64,000 bases of DNA from an uncultured Anaeromusa sp. (GTDB lineage Bacteria > Bacillota > Negativicutes > Anaeromusales > Anaeromusaceae): the NCBI RefSeq assembly GCF_963676855.1, contig NZ_OY781460.1, positions 2,209,520 to 2,273,519 on the forward strand, given 5' to 3'. Positions 7,374 through 15,798 of this stretch are shown one piece after another. The notes beneath the pieces are model-generated. The model ran no database searches and was not told the DNA's origin. It saw nothing but the letters and a program-made list of their open reading frames with translations. Position numbers and translations under genes: made by a program. Each line of letters opens with the position of its first letter. The stretch's first letter is position 1.

Positions 7374-8057
7374 ATGAAATGTAGTAACAAAAAAACATGG
7401 TTATGCTTCACTTTTCTTTTGTTTTCTCTTTTATTTGTTTCTGCTGCTGAAGCAGCCGCTTTGCGCCAAGGGGATCGGGGCGAGCAGGTGCAATGGATTC
7501 AAGAAAGACTGGAAGACATGGGATATGAAGTGGGGGAAGCGGACGGCGTTTTTGGTGAGGAAACCCGCCAGGCGGTTGTTCAGTTTCAGTTAAGCCGGGG
7601 GCTGGAAGCGGACGGAGTTATAGGAGCAGGTACTTTTTACGCGTTGCAGCAACGGCAGGCAGTAGTTGAAGTAAATCGCGGATTTGGACGCAGAGGCGCG
7701 CAGATTGTACAAATGGCTCAGCAGTATATGGGTACTCCTTACACCTGGGGAGGAAGCAGCCCAGGCGGCTTTGATTGTTCTGGTTTTATCTACTACATAT
7801 ATGGCCAGTTCGGTATTTCCTTGCCGCGCATGAGTGACGGTCAATTTGAGGTAGGCCGGGCGATTTCAGGAGATAATCTTTTGCCTGGTGATTTGGTTTT
7901 TTTCACTACCTATGAGCCTGGAGCGTCTCATGTGGGGATTTATTTAGGTGGAGGCCGCTTTATCCATGCCAGTTCGGCTGCGGGAGAAGTGACGATTACG
8001 CCATTGAGCAAATCTTACTATCAAGAACGTTATTTAGGGGCGCGACGGGTTTGGTAA
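7374..8057 (+). CDS. secreted NlpC/P60 peptidoglycan endopeptidase with PG-binding domain
   Basis: Probably cleaves peptide stems of peptidoglycan outside the membrane. The 227-residue product begins with a signal peptide (positive start, then CFTFLLFSLLFVSAAEA), followed by a PG_binding_1 domain (LRQGDRGEQVQWIQERL ... FGEETRQAVVQFQLSRGL, about 30-95) and an NlpC/P60 domain. The catalytic residues are visible: Cys135 in FDCSGF, His in SHVGIY and a second polar partner His in FIHASS. The ATG is preceded by AAGGAG at an unusually long distance (15 bases); an in-frame TAG just upstream rules out a longer protein. Confidence 0.92.
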   Translation: MKCSNKKTWLCFTFLLFSLLFVSAAEAAALRQGDRGEQVQWIQERLEDMGYEVGEADGVFGEETRQAVVQFQLSRGLEADGVIGAGTFYALQQRQAVVEVNRGFGRRGAQIVQMAQQYMGTPYTWGGSSPGGFDCSGFIYYIYGQFGISLPRMSDGQFEVGRAISGDNLLPGDLVFFTTYEPGASHVGIYLGGGRFIHASSAAGEVTITPLSKSYYQERYLGARRVW

Positions 8058-8061
8058 ATAA

Positions 8062-8105
8062 AAAGAGTTATGGAATGCTTGCTTGCAAGTCTTCCATAAC
8101 TCTTT
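8062..8105. terminator. bidirectional terminator between convergent genes
   Basis: AAAGAGTTATGGAA pairs perfectly with TTCCATAACTCTTT; A and T runs on the two flanks let it serve both the NlpC/P60 gene and the DUF4127 gene. Confidence 0.85.
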
Positions 8106-8115
8106 CTTGTTTTCC

Positions 8116-9723
8116 TTACTGGATTTTTAAATCAATAGAGGCTTCAAAGGTTCGTTCCCAGGGAGTTTTGGCGGTAGCGTCATACTTGCGCAGCGGCAAT
8201 GTATAGCCTGCGGCGGGAAAGTCGTAACGCCTCAGATGTATAACGCTGCTTTGCAAATGACGTTGCAGGCGAAAGTTGGCTTCGGCGTAATTTTGCTTTA
8301 AGGAATAGGGATCTTGGTGTTTGGCGAGCAGCCAGCGGTTTAGGCGGCTTTGGATGGTTTTTTGATAATACCAATCGTCAAGGAAGCGCTCACCCAAAAA
8401 AGAAGCTTTTTCCCCTGTCGAGGCGTGTCCTTGTAGCACTGCTAGGGCGTGCGTTACAATCGTTCCCAGGGAGTTGCTGGTAGTGTTCCAACCGGCATAA
8501 GCGGTTAGCTTGTTTACCGGGACATCCAACAGCACTAGCCAAGGGTAGATTGTATTTAATGAGGAAAAATCTTCGCTGAGATCAACTAAGGCGACTGCTT
8601 TGCCTTCTTGCAGTAAAGATGCTATTTCTCGAGCCGGCGCCAATTGCTGCCAAGGAGAGTCGCCTTTGCGTCCGGCATGAATATAGAGAATAAAATCAGT
8701 ATTGCCGCCGCTAGTAGGGATGACGCCACCAAGAGCCAGCTTTTCTTTAGCGTTGGAAGCGATCGAATGGGGCATGTAAGGCATGAGCATGCCTGGTACG
8801 TCTGGACGAGAGTAGCGGATTTCTGCCGTAGCGACTTGTGGACGCTGCTGAGAAATAATTTGTCCCAAGAAAGAGAGAGCCACTTCGTCAGTGCCGCGTG
8901 TAATTTCGACGTTATGAGCTTTCTTTTGTGCAGCGTATTGTGCTAACTGTTCCTTTTCCTGATTAGGAAGACCAAAAGGGAAGCCGTCATCTTGGCCCAG
9001 AATTAGCATCTGCAAGGTTCCAGAAGCGGCTAAATCAATGAGAGAACGATTGAATGTCAAATTCTGCTCGTAGAGAGCGGCGTATTCGCTTTTTAATTCT
9101 TCGGGCAGTCTTTTTTCCATAGTCAGAAGAGGTTGCACATCGTCAGGATTATCAAACCAGCTGACTTCGTCAGCCCAAACGGAATATTTTTTTAAATGAT
9201 ATTGGTAGATTTGGTAAGGACTGTTATCAGCTAATAGCAGTCTGGGAATGATGCTGAAGGCGTATAACGGTATTTTGGGATAGTCTTTGTGCCATTGCTT
9301 CAGCCACTGGAGCAGTTGCAGTTCTTGCGCTTCTTTACCGATGCGTTGTCGTGAGGCTAGAAGGCTGCCGTGAACCAGCATGTCCGTAGAAAGAATAACA
9401 GCATCGGGTTTTTCTTCTTTTAGTACGGTGTCTGCCCAGGCTGCGAGCTTCTCTGGCGTTGCCGGACGGCGATAATGATCAAGCAGTTCCATGGGAGGTA
9501 GGATGATTTGCATTCCGGCTAACTGAGCCAGCTCGACGACAAAGTCAGTACAAGGAGGTCGGCTGTCGAGGGGGAGCAGCAGTATGCGAAACGGTGATGT
9601 GCTGTTTGGAACGGGAACTGCTGGCGGTTGCGGTGCTGGAGTTATTCCTGTTGCAGGCATAACTAAGAGAAACGCAAGCAATGCGGCAATAAAAGGAAGC
9701 CAACGAAAAACATGTCTTTTCAT
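8116..9723 (-). CDS. DUF4127 family exported protein
   Basis: A 535-residue protein with an N-terminal signal or anchor segment (RWLPFIAALLAFLLVMPATG) followed by a proline-rich linker and the DUF4127 hallmark ILLLPLDSRPPCTDFV. Other conserved-looking motifs are STDMLVHGSLLASR, GQDDGFPFG and YAGWNTTSNSLGT. The family has no established function; the fold and GWNT motif suggest an enzyme outside the cytoplasm, which is only inference. ATG at 9723 is chosen because it starts a typical signal peptide; an in-frame TTG at 9732 lies closer to the AGGAG (3 bases versus 12). Confidence 0.8.
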   Translation of the reverse strand: MKRHVFRWLPFIAALLAFLLVMPATGITPAPQPPAVPVPNSTSPFRILLLPLDSRPPCTDFVVELAQLAGMQIILPPMELLDHYRRPATPEKLAAWADTVLKEEKPDAVILSTDMLVHGSLLASRQRIGKEAQELQLLQWLKQWHKDYPKIPLYAFSIIPRLLLADNSPYQIYQYHLKKYSVWADEVSWFDNPDDVQPLLTMEKRLPEELKSEYAALYEQNLTFNRSLIDLAASGTLQMLILGQDDGFPFGLPNQEKEQLAQYAAQKKAHNVEITRGTDEVALSFLGQIISQQRPQVATAEIRYSRPDVPGMLMPYMPHSIASNAKEKLALGGVIPTSGGNTDFILYIHAGRKGDSPWQQLAPAREIASLLQEGKAVALVDLSEDFSSLNTIYPWLVLLDVPVNKLTAYAGWNTTSNSLGTIVTHALAVLQGHASTGEKASFLGERFLDDWYYQKTIQSRLNRWLLAKHQDPYSLKQNYAEANFRLQRHLQSSVIHLRRYDFPAAGYTLPLRKYDATAKTPWERTFEASIDLKIQ

Positions 9724-9775
9724 GGAGGCCAATGACTCCTGTTCTTTTTAGGAATAGAAATTGCGAACAAAGAAA

Positions 9776-9797
9776 ACCCGGGAGATGGCTCCCGGGT
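9776..9797 (-). terminator. terminator after the coiled-coil protein gene
   Basis: ACCCGGGAG and CTCCCGGGT form a perfect 9-bp stem around a 4-base loop; on the minus strand it is followed by TTTTCTTTG. Confidence 0.8.
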
Positions 9798-9818
9798 AAT
9801 TGTTAGTAAAAAATGTAC

Positions 9819-10313
9819 TTATTCCTGCTTTTCGCGCAGGCTGCGGTGCAGTTCGGCGTGACCCTGACGAACTACTTCCAGCGCTTTTTCCAAATTTCCC
9901 GAAAGGTGACGGAACACTTCGTCCGCATAGGTAGTGGAATCCTGCTGTAATTGACGAGATTGCTCTTGAGACTGGCGGTTAAGATCACGGGCTTGTTCCT
10001 GCGCTTGTTGCATGATTTGCTGTGCTTGTTCTTGCGCTTGTTTGGCAATAATGTTATCGTCGGTCATTTTAGCGCCGTAGACTTTCGCCTGTTCGACTAC
10101 CCGTTGCGCCTCGCGTTGCGCGTTTTCTACAATCTGAGTTCGCTCGGCCAATACTTTACGCGCTTCCATTACTTCTTGAGGGATAATTTCCCGCAGATAA
10201 TCCAAAAGACGTACCAGTTCATCTTCTTCAACAATGCGTTTGTTGGTAAAAGGAACATGGGATGATTCCATTAGCAATGTTTCCAACTCATCAAAGATTT
10301 CTTCAATCGTCAT
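9819..10313 (-). CDS. coiled-coil protein, ATPase b-subunit-like, function unknown
   Basis: A 164-residue soluble protein. Residues 1-45 (MTIEEIFDELETLLMESSHVP) form a short helical head, and about 50-125 are an almost continuous coiled coil rich in Gln, Glu and Ala (AKQAQEQAQQIMQQAQEQAR). The pattern resembles the stalk subunits b or H of rotary ATPases and DivIVA-like scaffolds, but there is no membrane anchor. It follows coaD with a 14-base gap and shares its transcript; similar proteins commonly sit beside coaD and rsmD in Firmicutes. Role unknown. Confidence 0.7.
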   Translation of the reverse strand: MTIEEIFDELETLLMESSHVPFTNKRIVEEDELVRLLDYLREIIPQEVMEARKVLAERTQIVENAQREAQRVVEQAKVYGAKMTDDNIIAKQAQEQAQQIMQQAQEQARDLNRQSQEQSRQLQQDSTTYADEVFRHLSGNLEKALEVVRQGHAELHRSLREKQE

Positions 10314-10327
10314 AAAATGATGCCTCC

Positions 10328-10828
10328 TTACAATGTTTTCCGGGCAGCCAGCTCCCGGCAGCGTTGCGTAATTTCATCGTACAACATGGGGGGGACCAGT
10401 TTGGAAATATCTCCGCCAAATTGAGCCAATTCCTTGATGCCGCTGGAACTGACAAAGGAATATTCACTGGATGTCATCATAAAAACAGTTTCGATTTCAG
10501 GACGAACACACTTGATGAGAAGTGCGCGCTGAAACTCATATTCGAAATCACTGAGAGCGCGCAACCCGCGCACAATGATGCGACTATCTTTTTGCAGAAC
10601 AAAATCGGTGAGCAAGCCGGAGAAAGAGTCGACTTCAACGTTGGGAATATGTTGAGTAGCTTGTTTTAGGAGACGAACCCGATCTTCCATATTGAACAAA
10701 GGATTTTTGCCAGGATTGCGAAAAACAGCGATAATCAAGCGGTCGTACATACTGCTGGCGCGTTCGAAAATATCCACATGTCCGTTAGTAACTGGATCGA
10801 AACTGCCCGGACAAACTGCAATCTTCAC
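10328..10828 (-). CDS. coaD: phosphopantetheine adenylyltransferase
   Basis: Joins 4'-phosphopantetheine and ATP to make dephospho-CoA, the penultimate step of coenzyme A synthesis. The 166-residue product has the nucleotidyltransferase motifs PGSFDPVTNGHVDI near the N-terminus (T/HxGH-type ATP site), RGLRALSDFEYE in the middle and the C-terminal SSEYSFVSSSGIKELA, which corresponds to the ISSTxVRE-type motif. Its start overlaps the rsmD stop by 4 bases. Confidence 0.95.
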   Translation of the reverse strand: MKIAVCPGSFDPVTNGHVDIFERASSMYDRLIIAVFRNPGKNPLFNMEDRVRLLKQATQHIPNVEVDSFSGLLTDFVLQKDSRIIVRGLRALSDFEYEFQRALLIKCVRPEIETVFMMTSSEYSFVSSSGIKELAQFGGDISKLVPPMLYDEITQRCRELAARKTL

Positions 10829-11397
10829 GAAAGATCCTCCTTGTGTGTTGGCATTTTATAAAAGCTAAGCATTGTTTCGCCATATTGTTCTTGGCGGCGC
10901 AATTCCAAATGGTTCAAATCTTTAGGGGGCGCTTCGTGCTGTGAATGTTCGAGGATTAAAATTCCGTTTGGCAATAACGTTGGATTTTCATCAATAAAAT
11001 GAATAATTTGCATCGGGTGCCCTTGATTATAGGGAGGATCGCAAAAAATAATATCGAAAGCAAGATGTTCTCTTTGACAGCGTGCTAAAGCCGCTAGAGC
11101 TTGTGTGCGCCAGATATCGCAGCGATTTGATAAATTGGTATAAACAGCATTTTCGCGAATCAAGCGATTGCATTCTTGTGCTTGATCTACGAAAATAGCA
11201 TGAGCGGCGCCGCGACTGAGCGCTTCCAGTCCTAGATTGCCGGTTCCGGCAAATAAGTCTAGAATGTGCGCGCCGGACAGAAAATCCTGGATGATGGAAA
11301 ATAAGGACTCTTTAACTCGATCAGTTGTAGGGCGAGTTTTTAAGCCTGGCAGCGCTTTGAGCCGCTTGCCTTTGGCTGAACCTGTAATGATGCGCAT
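10825..11397 (-). CDS. rsmD: 16S rRNA (guanine(966)-N2)-methyltransferase
   Basis: Methylates G966 of 16S rRNA using S-adenosylmethionine. The 190-residue protein shows the N-terminal MRIITGSAKGKRLKALPG and TRPTTDRVKESLFSII, the SAM motif I LDLFAGTGNLGLEALSRGA and the catalytic DPPY motif (FCDPPYNQG). It is translationally coupled to coaD through a 4-base overlap, a pairing very common in Firmicutes. Confidence 0.93.
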   Translation of the reverse strand: MRIITGSAKGKRLKALPGLKTRPTTDRVKESLFSIIQDFLSGAHILDLFAGTGNLGLEALSRGAAHAIFVDQAQECNRLIRENAVYTNLSNRCDIWRTQALAALARCQREHLAFDIIFCDPPYNQGHPMQIIHFIDENPTLLPNGILILEHSQHEAPPKDLNHLELRRQEQYGETMLSFYKMPTHKEDLS

Positions 11398-11464
11398 GAA
11401 TGAAAAACCTCATGTCCATAATGATAAAAAGATAGGCCGTGTTATGTGGAATACAGGCCACTGC

Positions 11465-12001
11465 CTATTGTATCACACCTTTACGTGCATCGGCCAGAGA
11501 GGGAAGTAAGAAAAGCTCTACAACATAGGTCCATTCTTCAGGCGTACGCACTACCCCTACGCCGATAACGGTAAAATCAGAGTCTAAGATATTACGGCGA
11601 TGTCCGGGGCTTTGCATTAAGAAAGAATGGGCTATTTTCATGGACTCTTCTTCCGGGTCGCGCCAGCCTTTAAATAAATTCTCTGCGGCTGCGCGATAGG
11701 TGATGTTTCTTTTGTGAAGGCGGTCAAAAGGAGAATTGCCTTCAGGGTCATAATGCGAGAAAAAATTTCGTGTGGCCATGTCCTGCGCGTATTGGCGAGC
11801 TAAGCAAGAAAGCCGCGCATCCAAGCGTAGCGGCTGCCGACCGCCTTGGGTTCGTTCCTGATTGACCAAGGCAGCTAGCTCTTGTTCTTGGCTTGTCGGA
11901 GGTTCTAGAGAAGTTCCGGAAGCGCAAGGAGTTTGTGAGGCATAGGCGAGCGAATGGGATACAAGCAAAAGGGTTAAAAGCAATACTTGAAGAAGGCGCA
12001 T
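11465..12001 (-). CDS. secreted CAP-domain (SCP/YkwD-like) protein
   Basis: A 178-residue exported protein: signal peptide MRLLQVLLLTLLLVSHSLAYA, a short linker, then a CAP domain with LVNQERTQGGRQPLRLDARLS, the FFSHYDPEGNSPFDRL motif, AENLFKGW and the SPGHRRNILDSDFTVIGVGV signature. CAP proteins of this type are found in many bacteria, often outside the cell; their activity is generally unknown. The ATG at 12001 has AAAGGAG 8 bases upstream and starts exactly at the signal peptide, so the longer open frame to 12079 is not used. Confidence 0.85.
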   Translation of the reverse strand: MRLLQVLLLTLLLVSHSLAYASQTPCASGTSLEPPTSQEQELAALVNQERTQGGRQPLRLDARLSCLARQYAQDMATRNFFSHYDPEGNSPFDRLHKRNITYRAAAENLFKGWRDPEEESMKIAHSFLMQSPGHRRNILDSDFTVIGVGVVRTPEEWTYVVELFLLPSLADARKGVIQ

Positions 12002-12280
12002 AGGAGCAACTCCTTTCGTGTCAAAAAGAAATAAAAAAGAATATGTATTGGACACGGAAGTATGCAAATAACAGAACACGTTTAAAAATCACTATAAATA
12101 ATGCTCTTAATGTTATTCCTCATTTTTTTTGAGAATCCTGTAAGAATAACGATGAAATTTTATGCACTAAAAGTGGCAAAATACGAATAAATATGCTATT
12201 ATTTATTTAACAACGCTTTTTGTGTACAATACGCATAAAAAAACAGAAGGTGTTGCAGCGGAAAGCTCCGGCGCAGCGCC
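12002..12280. other. AT-rich spacer between divergent CAP and pyr units
   Basis: No credible gene. A possible weak additional promoter element TACAAT lies at 12225-12230 on the plus strand. Nothing further was recognised before the pyr promoter. Confidence 0.4.
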
Positions 12281-12310
12281 TTGACAAGGATGATGAATGT
12301 TTGTTACACT
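12281..12310 (+). promoter_or_regulatory. promoter of the pyrimidine operon
   Basis: TTGACA (12281-12286), 18-base spacer and TACACT (12305-12310) give a start near 12317 and a leader of about 190 bases before pyrB. Confidence 0.65.
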
Positions 12311-12353
12311 GTCTTCAATGTAAATGTGTATCCATTCCGTCATCCTTTAAGAA

Positions 12354-12468
12354 GATCCAGCGAGGTCGGCAAGGAGAACTAACGGAAGGACTAGAGGAAC
12401 GGTTGACCGTTCCTGGCTCTTTCTGCGCATGTTAAGCTCCTTGCCGTTGTCGGCAAGGAGCTTTTGTT
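12354..12468 (+). promoter_or_regulatory. PyrR-type attenuator in the pyr leader
   Basis: GATCCAGCGAGGTC (12354-12367) fits the known PyrR binding-loop consensus ARUCCNGNGAGGYU, with the outer A-U pair replaced by G-C. Immediately after it, GGCAAGGAG (12368-12376) can pair with CTCCTTGCC (12437-12445) as an antiterminator. The same CTCCTTGCC can instead pair with a second GGCAAGGAG (12452-12460) in a terminator hairpin followed by CTTTTGTTTT. This is the classical three-element layout: PyrR with UMP would stabilise the binding loop, free the terminator and stop transcription when pyrimidines are plentiful. Confidence 0.88.
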
Positions 12469-12505
12469 TTCCCGGTTGACAGAATGGGGAAGGAGAATGC
12501 TGCTT

Positions 12506-13459
12506 ATGAAAGGTCAGGTTTCACTCCGAGGGAAAGACATCCTTGGCTTGCGTACCTTCTCGACGGAGGAAATTCGTCGGGTTTTGGATACGGCGAAGGA
12601 AATGAAAGCAATTGTGGGGCGGGATATTAAAAAGGTGCCGACGCTGCGAGGCAAGTCGGTAGTTAACCTTTTCTTTGAACCAAGCACGCGTACGCGCACT
12701 TCTTTTGAATTAGCAGGAAAGTATTTGGGTGCCGACGTTGTGAACATTACTACCAGCTCCAGCAGCGTTGTTAAAGGAGAAAGCTTGCGGGATACTTTGC
12801 TGACCGTGGAAGCTATGGGCGTAGACGTCATTGTTATGCGCCATGCGGCGGAAGGGGCAGCGGTATACGCATCGAAAATTGCCAAGCCGGTGATTATCAA
12901 TGCCGGAGATGGGGCGCATGAGCATCCTAGTCAGGGCTTGCTGGACATGTTTACCATTGAGGAACGTAAAGGCAGTTTGGCAGGTTTGAAAGTAGCCATT
13001 ATTGGCGACATTTTGCATAGCCGCGTAGCGAGATCTGATATTTGGGGCCTAACAAAGATGGGTGCAACAGTGCATGTGGCTGGTCCGAAAACCTTAATTC
13101 CCCCTGGTATTGAAGAGATGGGTGCTGTGGTGCATGAGCGTATCGAAGACGCGCTGGATGGAGCGGATGTAGTCAATGTACTGCGCATACAGCTGGAACG
13201 ACAAAAAAAAGGCTTGTTCCCTTCGCCGCGAGAATACGCTCGCATTTTCGGCATCAATCGGGCGCGCTTGTCTTTGGCTAAGGATGACGCGGTGCTTTTG
13301 CATCCAGGGCCGATGAACCGAGGGCTCGAGATTTCGCCGGAGGTGGCGTACGATACGCAGTCCGCCATTCAAGAACAGGTAAAAAATGGTTTGGCTGTAC
13401 GGATGGCTCTGCTCTTTTTGGTACTGACGGGAGGGAAGCATGTTGAAGACAATCATTAA
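12506..13459 (+). CDS. pyrB: aspartate carbamoyltransferase, catalytic subunit
   Basis: Condenses carbamoyl phosphate with aspartate, the committed step of pyrimidine synthesis. The 317-residue product has the carbamoyl phosphate motif [14 protein letters not shown] near residue 50, the [12 protein letters not shown] motif, and the C-terminal [13 protein letters not shown]. The ATG at 12506 is chosen because AAGGAG lies 10 bases upstream; an ATG at 12497 is too close to it. No pyrI regulatory subunit is present. It overlaps pyrC by 20 bases, a strong sign of coupled translation. Confidence 0.95.
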   Translation: MKGQVSLRGKDILGLRTFSTEEIRRVLDTAKEMKAIVGRDIKKVPTLRGKSVVNLFFEPSTRTRTSFELAGKYLGADVVNITTSSSSVVKGESLRDTLLTVEAMGVDVIVMRHAAEGAAVYASKIAKPVIINAGDGAHEHPSQGLLDMFTIEERKGSLAGLKVAIIGDILHSRVARSDIWGLTKMGATVHVAGPKTLIPPGIEEMGAVVHERIEDALDGADVVNVLRIQLERQKKGLFPSPREYARIFGINRARLSLAKDDAVLLHPGPMNRGLEISPEVAYDTQSAIQEQVKNGLAVRMALLFLVLTGGKHVEDNH

Positions 13460-14735
13460 AAACGGACATGTCATTTGCCCCAGCCAAGGCTTGGACGGGG
13501 TTATGGATATTATTGTGGAAGACAGCCGCATTGCGGCTATCGGTAAAGATCTGGCAGCGCCGGCAGGCGCCCAGGTTCTGGATGCTGAAGGGAAGACAGT
13601 AGCCCCTGGTTTTGTCGATCTTCATGCCCATTTGCGCGAACCGGGCCAAGAAGCAAAAGAAGATTTCGAAACCGGCAGCCGCGCTGCAGCCGCAGGCGGT
13701 TTTACCAGCGTGGCTTGTATGCCTAATACTCGCCCGCCCGTTGATAGCAGCATTGCAATCAACGGGCTAAAAGAGCGGGCTCGGCAAGTGGCGATTGTCA
13801 ACATGCTGATTGTAGGCGCTGTCAGCAAAGGGCAGGATGGCAAGGAACTGGCGGAAATTGGAGACATGCTTCTCAATGGTGCAGTAGCGTTGTCTGATGA
13901 CGGACATTTTGTTCATAATGCCAAAGTGATGCAAAATGCTCTCGATTATACGGTCATGTATCAAAAGCCGATTATGAGTCATGCAGAAGAGCAGTCCTTG
14001 GTGGAGGACGGTTATATGCACGAAGGGAAAGTATCCACTATGCTGGGGATGCATGGGCGCCCTTCTGTAGCAGAGGATATTGCGGTAGCTAGAGACGTGT
14101 TGCTGGCGGAATATACCGGCGGCCATGTGCATATCTCTCATGTCAGCACAAAAGGCGCGGTGGAGATCATTCGCCAGGCTAAAGCCAAAGGCGTCAAGGT
14201 GACGGCGGAAGTGACGCCGCATCATTTGGCGCTGACCGATGAAGCGGTTATGGGCTTTGATTCGGCCACCAAGGTTAACCCGCCGCTGCGCTCTATGGAC
14301 CATGTGACCGTATTGCGGCAGGCGCTGCAAGAGGGCATTATTGACGCTATTGCGACAGACCATTCTCCACATGCGTTTGAAGAAAAAGATAGAGAATTCA
14401 AATATGCTCCCAGCGGTTTTACTGGTTTTGAGACGGCGCTGGGTGTTGTGTTGACTACGTTGTATCATGAAGGAAGCATGAAGCTCCCTGAGATCGTTGC
14501 AGCTATGACCTCGCGCCCAGCGAAGGTCCTGGGCCTTGATTGCGGCACGTTGCGCGTAGGCAGTGAAGCGGACATCGTTATTTTTGATCCAGAGGCCGAA
14601 TGGACGGTTGATAGCCGCCGATTCTACAGCAGGGGTAAACATACTCCGTTTGAAGGGAAGTCCTTAAAAGGCCGCGTGACGGCCACCTTAGTAGGCGGAA
14701 ATTTGGTGTATCAAGACGGAGAGGTGCTTGTATGA
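13440..14735 (+). CDS. pyrC: dihydroorotase
   Basis: Cyclises carbamoyl aspartate to dihydroorotate. The 431-residue protein is a class I amidohydrolase with the zinc-binding [14 protein letters not shown] near residue 60, SDDGHFVHN, the [14 protein letters not shown] motif and the catalytic-aspartate segment [13 protein letters not shown] near residue 305. The start has GGAGGG upstream and lies inside the end of pyrB; the stop overlaps carA by 4 bases. Confidence 0.95.
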   Translation: MLKTIIKNGHVICPSQGLDGVMDIIVEDSRIAAIGKDLAAPAGAQVLDAEGKTVAPGFVDLHAHLREPGQEAKEDFETGSRAAAAGGFTSVACMPNTRPPVDSSIAINGLKERARQVAIVNMLIVGAVSKGQDGKELAEIGDMLLNGAVALSDDGHFVHNAKVMQNALDYTVMYQKPIMSHAEEQSLVEDGYMHEGKVSTMLGMHGRPSVAEDIAVARDVLLAEYTGGHVHISHVSTKGAVEIIRQAKAKGVKVTAEVTPHHLALTDEAVMGFDSATKVNPPLRSMDHVTVLRQALQEGIIDAIATDHSPHAFEEKDREFKYAPSGFTGFETALGVVLTTLYHEGSMKLPEIVAAMTSRPAKVLGLDCGTLRVGSEADIVIFDPEAEWTVDSRRFYSRGKHTPFEGKSLKGRVTATLVGGNLVYQDGEVLV

Positions 14736-15796
14736 AAGGAAAACTCATTTTAAACGACGGAACTGTATTTCATGGCGAACTGCTGGCAGCAGGCGCAACG
14801 ATAGGGGAAGTCGTTTTTAATACCGGCATGACGGGCTATCAGGAGGTTTTGACGGATCCGTCTTATTGCGGTCAGATTGTCACGATGACCTATCCTCTGA
14901 TTGGTAATTATGGCGTAGCGGAAGCCTTTGCTCAGTCGCGGCAGCCATTTGTTAAGGGATTTATCATTGGTGAATTGTGTCAGACTCCGAGCAACTGGGA
15001 AATGGAAGGCAGCTTCGGTTCCTATTTGCAGCGTTTCAACATTCCTTGCCTATATGGAGTAGATACTCGGGCCATCACGAAGAAAATCCGCAACCATGGT
15101 ACGATGAAGGGGATCATTGTATCCGAAGAAGCGGCGCAGGCCGATGTGGACGCTTTATTGGCGAGCGAGCTTGGTTGTTGCCAGGTCATGGACGTAACCA
15201 CCAAGGAAACATACCACATGAGCAATCCAGGCGGTCCGAAGGTAGCGGTGCTGGACTTTGGAATTAAGCAAAACATTCTTAATTCCTTGCATCAGCGCGG
15301 CTGCGATATTACGGTATATCCAGCGACGGTGAGCGCTGCAGAAGTGCTGGCAAGCAACCCGGACGGCGTCTTTTTGTCGAACGGACCTGGAGACCCCAAG
15401 GACTTACAGGATATTATCCAGATGGTCCGGCAGTTATTGGAGAAAAAACCGCTCTTTGGCATTTGCCTGGGTCATCAGATCCTGGCGCTGGCGTTGGGAG
15501 CGGATACGTATAAGCTGAAGTTTGGTCATCGCGGTGCGAATCAACCGGTTAAAAACCTACTGACAGGGAAAGTGCATATTACTTCGCAGAATCATGGCTA
15601 CTCTGTCAAGGAAGAGTCATTAAACGGTCTGGACGTTACCATCAGCCACCGGGCTGTAAATGATGATACGGTCGAAGGGATTCGGCACAATACGCTGCCG
15701 CTGTTTTCAGTGCAATACCATCCGGAAGCCGCGCCTGGACCGGATGATAACACCTATTTGTTTGAAGAATTTATGCAGTTAATGGGGAGGGCGTAA
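14732..15796 (+). CDS. carA: carbamoyl phosphate synthase, small (glutaminase) subunit
   Basis: Releases ammonia from glutamine for the large subunit. The 354-residue product has the N-terminal domain ([29 protein letters not shown]) and a class I glutamine amidotransferase domain with [10 protein letters not shown], the nucleophile elbow [13 protein letters not shown] and the HPEAAPGP histidine/glutamate pair. Starts in the pyrC stop (ATGA) and is followed two bases later by carB. Confidence 0.95.
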   Translation: MKGKLILNDGTVFHGELLAAGATIGEVVFNTGMTGYQEVLTDPSYCGQIVTMTYPLIGNYGVAEAFAQSRQPFVKGFIIGELCQTPSNWEMEGSFGSYLQRFNIPCLYGVDTRAITKKIRNHGTMKGIIVSEEAAQADVDALLASELGCCQVMDVTTKETYHMSNPGGPKVAVLDFGIKQNILNSLHQRGCDITVYPATVSAAEVLASNPDGVFLSNGPGDPKDLQDIIQMVRQLLEKKPLFGICLGHQILALALGADTYKLKFGHRGANQPVKNLLTGKVHITSQNHGYSVKEESLNGLDVTISHRAVNDDTVEGIRHNTLPLFSVQYHPEAAPGPDDNTYLFEEFMQLMGRA

Positions 15797-15798
15797 CC

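Noticed and set aside
12225..12230. TACAAT as the main promoter of the pyr operon
   Set aside because: No good -35 at the right distance; the TTGACA/TACACT pair at 12281-12310 is better placed for the attenuator.
12220..12435. 71-codon open frame in the pyr leader
   Set aside because: It spans the promoter and the attenuator structures, lacks a ribosome site and would not be a typical leader peptide.
13767..14642. 291-codon minus-strand open frame inside pyrC
   Set aside because: Shadow of pyrC; His- and Arg-rich translation without motifs.
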